Source: Polytrichum commune (lineage: Eukaryota; Streptophyta; Polytrichopsida; Polytrichales; Polytrichaceae). Taken from it: a stretch of DNA of 64,000 bases. The stretch covers positions 40,020,440 to 40,084,439 of the forward strand of contig OX485807.1 in the NCBI GenBank assembly GCA_950295325.1, read 5' to 3'. Positions 24,401 to 33,509 of this stretch are shown here, in pieces (positions within the stretch are counted from its first letter, which is position 1; each line of letters begins with the position of its first letter). The position numbers and the translations under genes are program-made. The notes below the pieces were generated by a model. It was not told the origin of the DNA. It did not search any database and saw only the letters and a list, made by a program, of their open reading frames with translations.

Positions 24401-25381
24401 AATGACGCCAACCCTATGGTTGGCGTCAATGAGAGACGCTTCACTTGATCATAGATTTAGGCTCATATGGAAACTCGAGACGGGTTTATGGACGTAATCT
24501 AAGGGACAAGTGCTACTCCCTCCTGCCGGAGGTGATCTCTTTTGGGGAAAGAGAGGATATACGTACCCTCTTGGACCTGGGTCTTTGGGTATTTGGGCCA
24601 TTTTGGGTGTTGGTAGGGGGGAAAGGATGGGGGTTTGGTGGTTTTGAAGACGACGATTGTTTAGCATGACCATGGTGAGGAATTTGAGGGCTATGAGGTG
24701 TATTTGATCCACACCTGCATGGATGGCCTTAACGGGGATGTGGAGTTGGTTATGGAAAGCACCAATAGAATCAGTATTGATACCTCTTTGGACCGTGCTG
24801 GGATTATGGTTAAGTGGGCGAGCCGATCTTCATCTTTAAGGGTGTCGATTAGTGTTTGGTATTCGGCGTTGTGGCTTGTAATGCATTGGTGGGTCTATGC
24901 CGTGGCAGAATGTGAATCCAATGAGCTGCATGTCATTGGTGATTTCGACCATTGATTGTAATTGAAGTGGCGAGGTGGGGTGTTGAGAGGAGGTTGTCTG
25001 GTTTAAGTGCACTCTTGAGCTTTTAGTAGATTTTTACTGCCAAAGGTTGCCTATCTCACAGTGTTGGTGTCTACTGTGCAATGGAATAACATATACTCTT
25101 GGTGTCTGTAGGTGGAGGGTCTGAGGAAGAGCTGGATGGGATCAAGTGAGGGACGACCCGAGAAAGGGAAAAGTATCCTCACCAAGTCACACTCCAACCT
25201 TGGAGGAAAATTGTCATTCATCATGCAGCAGCTACCCTTGGTGCAAAGGCCAAGGGTCAAAAGCCTTCCTTTTTTGAAAGAGAAAGCGCCATCGAAAGAT
25301 TCAAGTGATGATGAGGACAAGGAGGAGACCATTGTCAGAATCGACTCACTAGGCGATCTCTGGAAATCCTCCCGGCAGTGA
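9491..25381 (+). CDS. SOS1: SOS1/NHX7-type plasma-membrane Na+/H+ antiporter, complete, 24 exons
   Basis: Exports Na+ from the cytosol in exchange for H+ at the plasma membrane and is the target of the SOS2-SOS3 salt-stress kinase in plants (family knowledge). Exons seen: 9491-9680, 10490-10540, 10706-10797, 11327-11404, 11619-11776, 12123-12224, 12491-12608, 13502-13554, 14267-14332, 14446-14490, 14677-14726, 15209-15393, 15760-15819, 16226-16333, 16987-17233, 17749-17846, 18254-18470, 18932-19029, 20210-20341, 20999-21217, 21591-21797, 22639-22885, 23484-23857, 25112-25381. They sum to 3465 nt (1154 aa; Arabidopsis SOS1 1146) with all phases matching. The exchanger domain spans about residues 22-450, with ATDPVAVVALLKDLGASKKL (158-177), ESLMNDG (184-190) and GLRGAVALALSLSV (382-395). 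A cyclic-nucleotide-binding-like domain lies around 717-940. The C-terminus carries SSDDED and VRIDS. Intron 15 starts with GC. An in-frame ATG at 9356 could add 45 aa; 9491 fits family length better. Confidence 0.95.
9730..10305 (+). repeat. ~315-bp tandem duplication in SOS1 intron 1
   Basis: 9732-9965 and 10050-10305 share GGTGATGTTCACTATT, CCTAGAATGGTGTCT, GATTAAGAAGAGT, CCTGGAATTTG and GATAGGTCTGG in order. The copies have diverged by small indels. Exon 2 lies downstream of both. Confidence 0.85.
12678..12985. repeat. Dispersed repeat family A, copy 1 (SOS1 intron 7)
   Basis: Shares with 26335-26650, in the same order: GAGCTTATTT-CACAC, GATTGAAAATAGTGT, ACTAGGGTTGCACACTAT, ATGATG/TAGTGTATAT, TGTAGGGCTACC and GTCACACTATACAT. 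No coding capacity; probably a non-autonomous transposon relic. Confidence 0.8.
14770..15155 (+). repeat. Dispersed repeat family B, copy 1 (SOS1 intron 11)
   Basis: Shares GAGATGCCCATTCTGGGTCT, GAGCTTGTATAATGA, CAAATGCA-ACCA, ATATATC, TTCACTTC and ACTTGTTGGGG with copies at 20540-20925 and 34340-34745. No ORF; a solo-LTR or MITE relic is possible. Confidence 0.75.
16355..16673. mobile_element. MITE family M1, copy 1 (SOS1 intron 14)
   Basis: Shares GTGGTGTATGCTTGGA, GGTTTGAACAAAGAACATTC, CGGTTCATT, AGGTTGCT and CACTACCTC with the copy at 22218-22573 in the same orientation and with 17330-17691 inverted. The left end is eroded; the right end retains TCCCATTGAGTGAAAG. Confidence 0.75.
17234..17748 (+). 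other. GC-AG intron (SOS1 intron 15)
   Basis: The junction between FLN and GVQATYWSML needs a phase-1 exon end at 17233. The next bases are GCAAGT, the usual donor of GC-AG introns, and the acceptor is CAACAG at 17743-17748. No GT donor near it restores the frame. The intron also holds most of a MITE copy. Confidence 0.8.
17330..17691. mobile_element. MITE family M1, copy 2, best preserved (SOS1 intron 15)
   Basis: About 362 bp with roughly 42-bp imperfect terminal inverted repeats: the left end AGAGTTGTCC ... GTCAGGAGTTG matches the inverse of the right end CAACTCCTGACCAAATTT ... ATAACTCT. AAT flanks both ends, a possible 3-bp target duplication. It is inverted relative to the other two copies. 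Confidence 0.8.
19060..19245. repeat. Dispersed repeat family C, copy 1
   Basis: ACTAGGTAATGGATGTGAGGA and ACTAGGTAATAGATGTAAGGA form a short tandem pair followed by GCCACGGGCTGTAGTAGG. The same block occurs inverted at about 48490-48640. Confidence 0.6.
19259..19835. repeat. ~290-bp tandem duplication (SOS1 intron 18)
   Basis: 19259-19550 and 19551-19835 share ATGTGCCTCCT-TATCCAATC, GTATAAGATTCATTAA, CATCCACTCTAATTT, CACAGTA-TTTC and TTTCCCATCCC in order. Confidence 0.85.
20540..20925 (+). repeat. Dispersed repeat family B, copy 2 (SOS1 intron 19)
   Basis: Contains TTGAGAGGCCCATTGTGGGC, GAGCTTGTATAATGACCT, CATTTTCACTTCCTCTTTT and ATACACACCTCC, shared in order with the copies in intron 11 and downstream of CGLD27. 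Confidence 0.75.
21349..21430 (+). pseudogene. Duplicated 3' end of SOS1 exon 20 (pseudo-exon)
   Basis: CCAGATGGGA-TGGATAATTGCC, ATGGTGTTGTTAAGGTAT and the first 30 bases of the intron repeat those at 21178-21255. The copy has its own GT donor but no matching acceptor or upstream coding part. Confidence 0.85.
22010..22030 (+). repeat. Interstitial plant telomere repeat, three TTTAGGG units
   Basis: Three exact TTTAGGG units in SOS1 intron 21, followed by a diverged TCTAAGA. This is the Arabidopsis-type telomere unit. Confidence 0.9.
22218..22573. mobile_element. MITE family M1, copy 3 (SOS1 intron 21)
   Basis: About 356 bp; the left end CTCTAACTCAACATGAC ... GGGAGTTGG and right end ACTTCATGAG... 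TTAACTCT correspond to the inverted ends of the 17330-17691 copy. Confidence 0.75.
24039..24094. repeat. 20-bp inverted repeat with 16-nt loop (SOS1 intron 23)
   Basis: CCTTCCGGAAATGAAGGGCC at 24039-24058 pairs with the segment at 24075-24094 with two mismatches. The rest of this 1.25-kb intron has no recognised content; ORFs at 24445-24955 match no family known to me. Confidence 0.75.
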
Positions 25382-28300
25382 TTTTCAACCTTCATCTTCA
25401 AATTTTGCACCCTAACCTTCTGTTGCAAACCTGTTTTGTATTCAAGCTCACATTCCAACTTCAATGTCTTAGGTTGGTCCCCTTTGTACATGTGCGCTCA
25501 ATTGATAGCTTCACAGATTGCATTCCTGTTGACAAAGGTAGTCATTAGCAGATTGTATATATCCTAAGGCAGAGTTCTCTGCTTTGATGAGAGTAGGTGC
25601 ACTTCACTACCCTTATACTTCACAAGTTTTATCAAAGTGCCCAGTTTTATCTTGTTCTGGCACTTCACATCACCTTGTTATAACTGAGCTGAGTGTTTAC
25701 AAGAAGTAGATCTCAGCAAATATGGAAATAGAGGCTGAGAATCGAAATAGGTTATTAGAAGCAAAGGAACAGTATTGCTGTGTAAGTTAGAATTTCTTAA
25801 TAGTAGTGTTGTAGTCAGTACATTTGTCTGTTGGGCATGGTTGCTAGTTCATAGCCCTCAAATTACTAAAATTATAGGTTATCAGAATTCGACCTTTTCA
25901 ATGAACGATTTGCAAATGTGGCAACATCTTTGCATGCTTGAAAGGTGTGAAGTTATTGGGTCAAATTCCTTGTTGGGTTGATATATCAAATTTGCAAGCA
26001 TTGCTGAGGCAATTGGATGATTTCGAGGACATGGGCTGCTGACTATTCACATTGCTGCAGTGCCAAGATGAATGTTGATTGTGCATTGACTCATGCATTA
26101 ATAAAGTTCCAACAAGAGTGACCATCCAAGTCCTAGATATTTAAATCAACAAGATTTCAATTCAAGGTACTGAAACGTGTTTTGTAATGTTTGCATCGCA
26201 TCAAGGTTGTGCATAGCTATTTAAACAGATCCACCCAATCAATTGTAAAGAATGATGACTAGTTTAAAGAGCACATTCAAAAAACATACCACACCAAATA
26301 TCACCCTCACTATACTGATTATGGTAAATAATCAGTGGGCCAAACTATTTGAGCTTATTTCCACACAAAATCATCAAGGATAATATTGTGGTTGCCCATT
26401 CTAACCCGCCCCCATAGTGTTTAACATTAGAAGTTCAGGTTGTAGGTCGTGGTATTTCTATTGGATTGAAAATAGTGTGCGATTTGCAAGACTTCTAACC
26501 TAGGGCAGGGAGGTGAGTATATCACTGGGTCATGACAATTATAACTCACTAGGGTTGCACACTATATTCATGTATGATAGTGTATATTATGGAGCACATT
26601 GTAGGGCTACCTAGGGTGAGTCACACTATACATGTCCACAATACTTTACTTTTCCTCAATCTACTGGTTGATAATGAATAATACTTTTCATACTTTGTGG
26701 GGTCATGCATCTAAGTTTAATAATGACTAACCTATTTTGTGGCTGCCTTCTATTCTCAAGCATCTATGTGTTGTGGTGACTTATATAGTACTTGAGAATT
26801 ATTTTCCCTCACTTGCCACCTGCAACTATCCACATTTTGGTTGAAGTTCATCTACAAGTGGCACTTCCTCCCCGCAATTGACATGATAAAAGGAACCGAC
26901 AATCAATGGGGGATAAATTTTCTTTGCTTCTAAGTGCCCTTATTTTTCAAACTCTCGTCCCCAATTTGGACGCCTTGACACGATCGCACAAAACCATCCA
27001 TTTTTGAGTTTATAGTGAAACAATTAATATGACATTATTGAGCACGCATGTCAACATTTGTGGGTCTAAGAATCTACTCCAATCTGTTTCAACATTATTT
27101 TTGTCAATGCCTAAAGGAGGAGTGGATTCAATTGAATTTGGTTTCACTATGATCAAAGCTCAATGAAACGGGGAGCATATTCCTTATAATGCCACCTAAA
27201 GATTTGACTCACTCCCCTTTGCATCCAATACCAACACACATTCCCACGGGGTTAAGAATGGCTCTCCAAAGTTTGACAAGGAGTTTATTTTCATATAACT
27301 ATTTCTTGGCCAAAGTCAAACATCTCCACTTCGTTACACCAATATTAGGGGTTTTGACACCACTAGAACACTCCTTAAACATAATAAAATGTCCAAAATG
27401 GGGCAAATTCCCCTTCTAAAACTTAGACTTTAAAAAATAAGAGTAGCTTCACTCATGAAGCAACAATCAAACCTCTCCCATTGACTTTTTAGGCCTTTTA
27501 AGACAAACTAGCATGCTATATATCCCACCCATAAACCTTACATGTATTTAAAAATACACTATAAACCCTCTCTTAGCTCACCATGTATGACACGCCGAAG
27601 AGCTCTTGAGAAAGAACCTTTATGACATCATTGGCCAACAATAGAAAATTTGGATATAGATGGACTTTGGAGATGGAACATAACATGCAATTTTGCTTTA
27701 AAAGAGGGATTTTTTTATTAAAAAATGATGGTCGTGCCTTGTTTGCGACTTCATGAGTGGAGATGCTCTAACTCCATTGTACTAGAGTTGGGGTGGTTTG
27801 GACCCAATGATCGGGGAGAACCGACGGCTAGTTACAGATGAATTGATTGAATATGAAATTAATCAATTAAAGTTCAAGACTTCAAAAAAATTACCAATCA
27901 ATTTAAAAGAATTTGGAGAATACGCCTCAAGTTAGTAAGAAAAACCAAAAGATGCAAACTTGTAATTGGTTGGACTTGGATATATTAAATCTAGACCGAT
28001 TACACCCAAAAATCATCATGGACACTGCGTTTTGGACCCTAATGTAAACCAACCCTTTAAGGAACACCTTCCTTTTGGTAACACTTGTTTTTCATCCTTA
28101 AGTCGTCAACAAGTGAGTCCAAAGGTACCATCAAGTAAGTTGTTTTTAAAAGTAATTAATTATATGCAACATTAAGTATAAAATAGCACCACTTTGGCCA
28201 TTTATAGTAACAATGTAAGAGGATGCAAGAACGCTTTTAGAAGAGCACCAACTTTGGCCAATCACAATGGCTAATTAGGGACCTATCCACTCAACGAGGC

Positions 28301-28723
28301 AATGTAAGAAGTGATCCACAAACACGAGACAACACCTTCTTTCATTAAAAGATCTTGAGTGCACTAAGGTTGATTTTCTGGTAGTTCTCACCTACTGATC
28401 CAACATCAATGAAACTCCCCCTCCTAGTGGAGAGTAATTAAAAGGCTCGTTTCTTAAAACGACTTTGCAGATTTTTGTAGGTTGCATATGAATCTATTAT
28501 TATTTAAGAAAATAATGTAGACACTATAAAGATTTCCAAGCTATTTCCAATCTATTTGCCTAAAATTAAAAAAAATCTTAAAGTGTTGCTTTAATGCCTC
28601 AATACCATATATATAATAAGCCCACAAACAATGGTGGAGTCTCCTACACCGGTAATCCCAATTAGTGCGTGTGTCATGATTCGAAGTTACACAATGCAAC
28701 AACGTCTTACGCACACAACATTA
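25382..28723. other. Intergenic stretch between SOS1 and CGLD27
   Basis: Apart from the family A repeat and a remnant at about 27790-28020 related to 2416-2580, no gene or RNA was recognised. AATAAA at 26100 is a weak, distant candidate poly(A) signal for SOS1. Confidence 0.4.
26335..26650. repeat. Dispersed repeat family A, copy 2
   Basis: Second copy of the repeat found in SOS1 intron 7 (12678-12985), here about 1 kb downstream of the SOS1 stop codon, in the same orientation. Confidence 0.8.
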
Positions 28724-28854
28724 TTCAGATCCAGAGCAGTGTTCTGTGGGACTGACAGTATTTCGTGGAATATTCCTCACCATTCGGTCTGAATGTGAGA
28801 AATATTCCACAGAATACTGTCAGTTCCACATAACACTGTTGTGGATTTGAATCA
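28724..28854. repeat. Long near-perfect hairpin, arms ~62 bp, 5-nt loop
   Basis: The left arm ends at 28785, the loop GGTCT is 28786-28790, and the right arm begins at 28791. In the inner 50 bp of each arm only about seven positions differ (for example GACTGACAGTATT against AATACTGTCAGTT). Outer GATTCAAATCCAC also pairs. It could be a young foldback element or a small-RNA precursor. Confidence 0.85.
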
Positions 28855-28979
28855 TGTCATGCAGGAGTTCAATTTTTTACTAACGGAAGGTCCATAGGTT
28901 ATTTGGACATTATAGAACACAAATGACTTTGCTTGGTAAAGTATTGCATGCTCATTATAACACGCAGTAATTGGGATAA

Positions 28980-29346
28980 TCAGTGGTAGCTTGGCTGTGG
29001 CTGACGCCGGCGAGCGGCAGGCAAGCAATCGGCGGCGGCCTCCTCTCCACACGCACTTGGATGCCTGTTGCGTGGCTCCCTCCTCCCCTCTACTCGCTCT
29101 CGCGCTCCGCTCTACACTTACTCCATCGCATCCTGCACTCAACATCGACAATTCTCCTCCGCCCTCTCCCCCCTCCGCAAGCATGTGACGCGCACGCAAC
29201 GGAACTGCCGCTCCCCAGCTGCTGTTCTGCCGCGCCTCAATCACCTGCGTCAGATTCTGCGCCAAATTTCAGCCAATTCGTTTTGTGTGAATCAGGATTT
29301 GAACGCAGGCGGTGGAGAGTAGGAGGAGGTTGAGGATTTCTGCTAA
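28980..29346 (+). promoter_or_regulatory. CpG-rich putative promoter/first leader of CGLD27
   Basis: Strongly GC- and CpG-rich (GACGCCGGCGAGCGGCAGG near 29003) in contrast to the flanks. GCACAG|GTACAT at about 29390 could be a leader splice donor. No TATA box was identified. ORFs here on both strands look like base-composition artefacts. Confidence 0.4.
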
Positions 29347-30100
29347 GACGCTCTTCACCTGCTAATCTGGCGCACCGACTCGCGAGCTGCACAGGTACAT
29401 CAATTTTTCTTTTTGAATCGAGAAGCCAGGAAAAGAGGGGGAGAACAAGAGGTTGAGTAATTCACATATGAAGTTTTTCAGCTGCTGCTTTTTGACGCAC
29501 CGATTCACAAGCTACCTGCGCCATTTTCTTGGATTGAGGATTTAAGAAAACAAAAGGAGGATAGGATTTTGAGGAACTCGTAGGACGCTCTTCAGCTGCT
29601 GTTCGGACGGACCGACTCGCAGGCTTTATTGGAGACTCGTACGCCATTTCTTGTTGTTTGAACCAAGAAACTAAGGAATAAAGAAAAGAGGAGTAGGAGT
29701 TGAGGATTTCGTTGAGGACCCTCCTCTTGTATTCCTTGGGAAAGGAGTTGGAGGAATTCGTAGGAAGTTCTTCAGCTGCTGTTCTGACGGACCGATTCGC
29801 AAGCTACATAGGATTACCTACGCCATTTTTTGAATTGAGAAAAATTCAAGAAACCAAGAGGAGGATAGGATTTTGAGGAATTTGTAGGACGCTCTTCAGC
29901 TGCTTTTCCGACAGACTGATTCCCAGGCTGTATTGGACATACGTACGCCTTTTTTTGTTGTATGAATGAATGAAGAATGCAAGAAGAGGAGAGGATAGGA
30001 GTTTGAGGAATTTTTAGGACGCTCTTCAGTCCTTTTCTGACGGACCCAATTCGCAGGCTGTATTGGAGACACGTCCGCCATTTCTTGTTGAAGAATTCAA
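29347..30100 (+). repeat. Six-copy tandem repeat in the CGLD27 5' leader
   Basis: Copies near 29347, 29467, 29580, 29759, 29884 and 30014 carry (A)GGACGCTCTTCAGCTGCTG, GACGGACCGATTCGCAGGCT and CGCCATTTCTTGTTG, spaced 110-180 bp apart. Each has acceptor-like TTCGCAGG. The array ends 36 bp before the ATG. Confidence 0.9.
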
Positions 30101-30135
30101 GAAAAGAGGACCAGCAGCTGAGGATTTCTTTGAGG

Positions 30136-33100
30136 ATGCTGAATGTCGGCGCGAAGATGGAGGCGCTAGGCGTGCAGCAGCTATGGACGGAATCCGTAGC
30201 GGGGGGGCAAGTGTGTAGCTTTCGACAGGGGAATTTGGCTGGAAGCGGGGGATTCAAGTCGCGTAGCATTCGGGCGGGAAGTCTTGGTAGTGGACAGACG
30301 TTCTCCGGTCTGTATGTGTTTGCTCCACTGAGTCGGCATCGGTTGACTGGCGTACGAGCATTTTCAAATGACAAAGATAACTGGACTCGTGAGGATTCGG
30401 ATGATAATTGGGATCCTGCATTTGAGATTGAAGTTCCAGCAGACCAGCGGCCGGTGTGTTCTCTTTCTCACTCGCTCTCTGTTGTGCGCATGGAAATCAC
30501 CTTTGTCTGCCTCGTTTGTAGTGTCCAATAGATTTGCGTTAGTTACCTTTCCCTCTCCTCCATGAATTCCGGTAAACTTACTTCAGCGGAGGACTAGAGT
30601 GCCTCGTCCTCTTCGATAACATAAGACTCTTGGTAGGAATAATCAAGTCAGATTGGACGTGTATGATCCGGTTACGAAAGGAAATTAGTATTATGATATC
30701 TGTCATGTGAAGCCTCGGAGTCAGAATTGATCAATTTTGTGCTCTTCTGTTTCTTTTGGGGTTGCGAGGACACGTATGGAGTCTTCAATACTTAAACAAA
30801 ATTTATGAGCTGCTGGTTTCGTCTCTTGTAGACCTTTTGGTCCGTATACATGTTGTTCAAGATGCACGTTGTTTTTAGGCCCTTCAGACTTTGGAACATT
30901 CTTCTTCGGAGATACAGAAATGCCGTTGCAGAGATAGTTACTGTACATTCTTCCAGTGACTTCGTGACCTTGCCTTTCCTCGTTCTCATTCTCCTACATT
31001 GGTAGTGGACAGTCCACGTTAATGCCGGACTTTGAATCATATTCTAATAATCACTCATGCGTAATTGGAATACCGAGAGGCTCTCTTCTGGAGATATCAT
31101 GTTACGAAGATGAGTGACTGAGAGTTACGAGGGAGAGAGCTGCTATTGGTGCTATTGATCTAACGTTTCCATATATTATGGCAGGTGAATGAGCTCACGG
31201 CGTTGAAGGAGGCTACATTGTACTCTTGGGCACAGTTGAGTGTCGTGGATTTTGGAATCCGCTTGGGAGTCCTGTGGCTTTTTTTCTTCATGCTTCTGGG
31301 TGGACCTATTGCAGCTGCCAGCTTCGAACCTTCTCGGGTATGTTAGTGCCAGATGCAGTAAGTAAGTCTGTTATTTTCTATGTTGAAAATTCAATGAATC
31401 CGTCACTATCTATGAGTCTCAGGGCCATAAGTTTTCTTGTCGTCTCTCAAATTGAAAATGTCTGGCAGCAGTCTATACACAACACAGGAATCTTGTACAC
31501 CCTGAGATATTGTATTACAGATTTTCTCTTATCTGAATGAAGAACGTCGTTCCGCACAAAGTACTGCTAGTTTTACCATGACCTGTAGCAAGCTCGGGTC
31601 TCCTGTATGCCATACCTTACTGTGTGAGAAACTCGCACATATCAATATCAAGCGATCTAACCGAAGCTGTTGCCTTAAGTAATTTTGGTATACAGCAGAA
31701 ATTTTGAAGCTGCAGGAGCTGGATTGTGTGTACGATTTGTTTCTTGTTAGAAGGATATCAATTTTTCCTAAAACAATTCTTCCTTCCGGCGGTATATTTG
31801 TGTCCAATTCTTAAAGTACACTTAAAAACGGCATGTTGCTTGTTGCCGACGTCCTTAAATACATTTGAGCAAACTGGATTTTGAGATCATTATCTGACCT
31901 CATGTTGTTGTGATGATTTGCAGGAGCCTTTGAAGTTCTTTCTAGCAGGCGGCGCAGGCTCATTGTTTGCAGTTTCAGTCTTGGTTTTGCGCATGTACTT
32001 GGTAGCCTTCCCGTCTTTGCATCCTCTTTGTATAAATTATGTCATTCTTAGATGATTATATCTCTCTTTAGTGCTAGATTCTTTGCACCGTGATTTGAGT
32101 AAACTCTAGACAAAGGCTCTGTCAATTAGACAGAAGCATAATAAACAAGAGCACTTAGTTATTCACAAAATGGAGGATAAAAGCAATTGGTTAGGATTGT
32201 GAGTATTGAAATATGATAGTTCCTGGTGTGATCATAGTTTATCTTCTTGGGGAAACCCTTGGGTTGACGATCGAAAGGCTTATTGGGCTTGACAGGGTTG
32301 GAGCTATGTTGGAGATCGGCTTCTATCAGCAGTAGTGCCATACGAGGAAACAGGATGGTACGATGGTCAGCTTTATGTCAAGCCACCAGAGGTATGTTGG
32401 AGATCTTTCGCCTCTTGTAAACACCTCTCTGTTATTACGGTCATTGAGCTCGCATAACTTTTCAGGGTTTTCTAGTGACTTCATGACTGATACAGTGTTG
32501 TTTGAATGTATGGGCTGGTAGATTCTTGCTCGAGATCGATTACTCGGCTCATATCAGGTTTTAATTGATTTCTACCTTCTCTCGATTTAACTTGCAAGTC
32601 CAAACCTGGGAATTAGTGTTTTAATGACTGTCCTCATTTATATCTGCCGTATGATAGACGGGTGTTGATTTGCCCCAAACCATCGGCTTACCTACTTAGA
32701 AGAAAACTATAGGACGCAACTCCAGTGATTGGGATACTATGACAGATGAATTGATATAAAAAGAAATAAATGCACCTTTTAATCGATTTTCCAATTGCAC
32801 GCAGGTAAAGCCTGTGATGAACCGGTTGAAACAGACCCTGATAGGGGCAGGAGCGTTGTTGGCAACAGCAACTGTAGCTTTAGTCGTGCTACTGCCTACT
32901 CAGCAGGATATCGGTACTGTTATGTATCCTCCGGCAAGGCATGGTTCTGATTCAGCTATTGCTGCTGAAGGGAAAGTTTACAGGTACTGCTATACGTGCA
33001 TATTTTCAGCACTTTGTGAATCCTCTAACCTATATTCAACCGTGCATTTGTACACAGAGATTTGAAAGGGTTGAGCTAATCCTTTGTCTGGGTTCATCAG

Positions 33101-33509
33101 TATATATATCATACAGTTACTTTAAGTCAGATTCTTATGCATTCACTTGAAAACAACCTTGTGGTAACCCTTCTCAATATTCCACATTTCTGTCAGCAGA
33201 CACTCATTGTATGCCTCCATTAGGGCTGAACCTTTTTCGATGTTTTCGTTTTATTTCAACTGTGGCTTGTTTCAATGAATGAAGCAATATTAAACTATGA
33301 AGTAATTTTTCAAATAGAAAATAATGTACGGTCTGTCCAAGTGCAGGAAAGTAGATATATTGAATCCACCAGTTGAGGTGATGGATGACGATGACTTGGC
33401 GGCAGCAGCTGCAGCTGCTGCAAATGGCAGACCAGCTTATTGTGCGGATCGATATTATCGGGCACTTGCAGGAGGTCAGTACTGTAAGTGGGAGGATTTG
33501 AGAAAATAG
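30136..33509 (+). CDS. CGLD27: CGLD27/Ycf36 (DUF1230) chloroplast membrane protein, complete, 7 exons
   Basis: A protein conserved in cyanobacteria, plastid genomes (ycf36), green plants and diatoms; its biochemical role is not firmly known and it has been linked to iron/photosynthesis genes (family knowledge). Exons: 30136-30453, 31185-31337, 31924-32001, 32296-32391, 32522-32557, 32805-32983, 33347-33509, giving 340 aa with all phases closing. The 36-nt exon encodes ILARDRLLGSYQ. Residues 1-85 are rich in Gly, Ser and Arg with few acidics, as in a transit peptide. The family core begins VPADQRPVNE (about 101) and contains LGWSYVGDRLLSAVVPYEET and GWYDGQLYVKPPE. Hydrophobic segments lie near residues 128-150, 160-180 and 238-258. 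The C-terminus has an Asp run, an Ala run and DRYYRALAGGQYCKWEDL, which match the plant orthologue. The start at 30136 is the first ATG after the leader repeat array and gives a normal N-terminus. The Arabidopsis assignment is from memory. Confidence 0.93.

Noticed and set aside
24445-24955. Possible coding insert or organelle-derived DNA in SOS1 intron 23
   Set aside because: Composition differs from neighbours, but I recognise no protein or organelle gene in it.
9491-25381. Possibility that the SOS1 region is a decayed pseudogene, because only short ORFs are seen
   Set aside because: All 24 exons have usable splice sites, compatible phases and no internal stop, and give a full-length protein.
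28852-29333. Overlapping ORFs on both strands (up to 137 aa)
   Set aside because: They lie in a GC-rich putative leader, have low-complexity composition and match no family.
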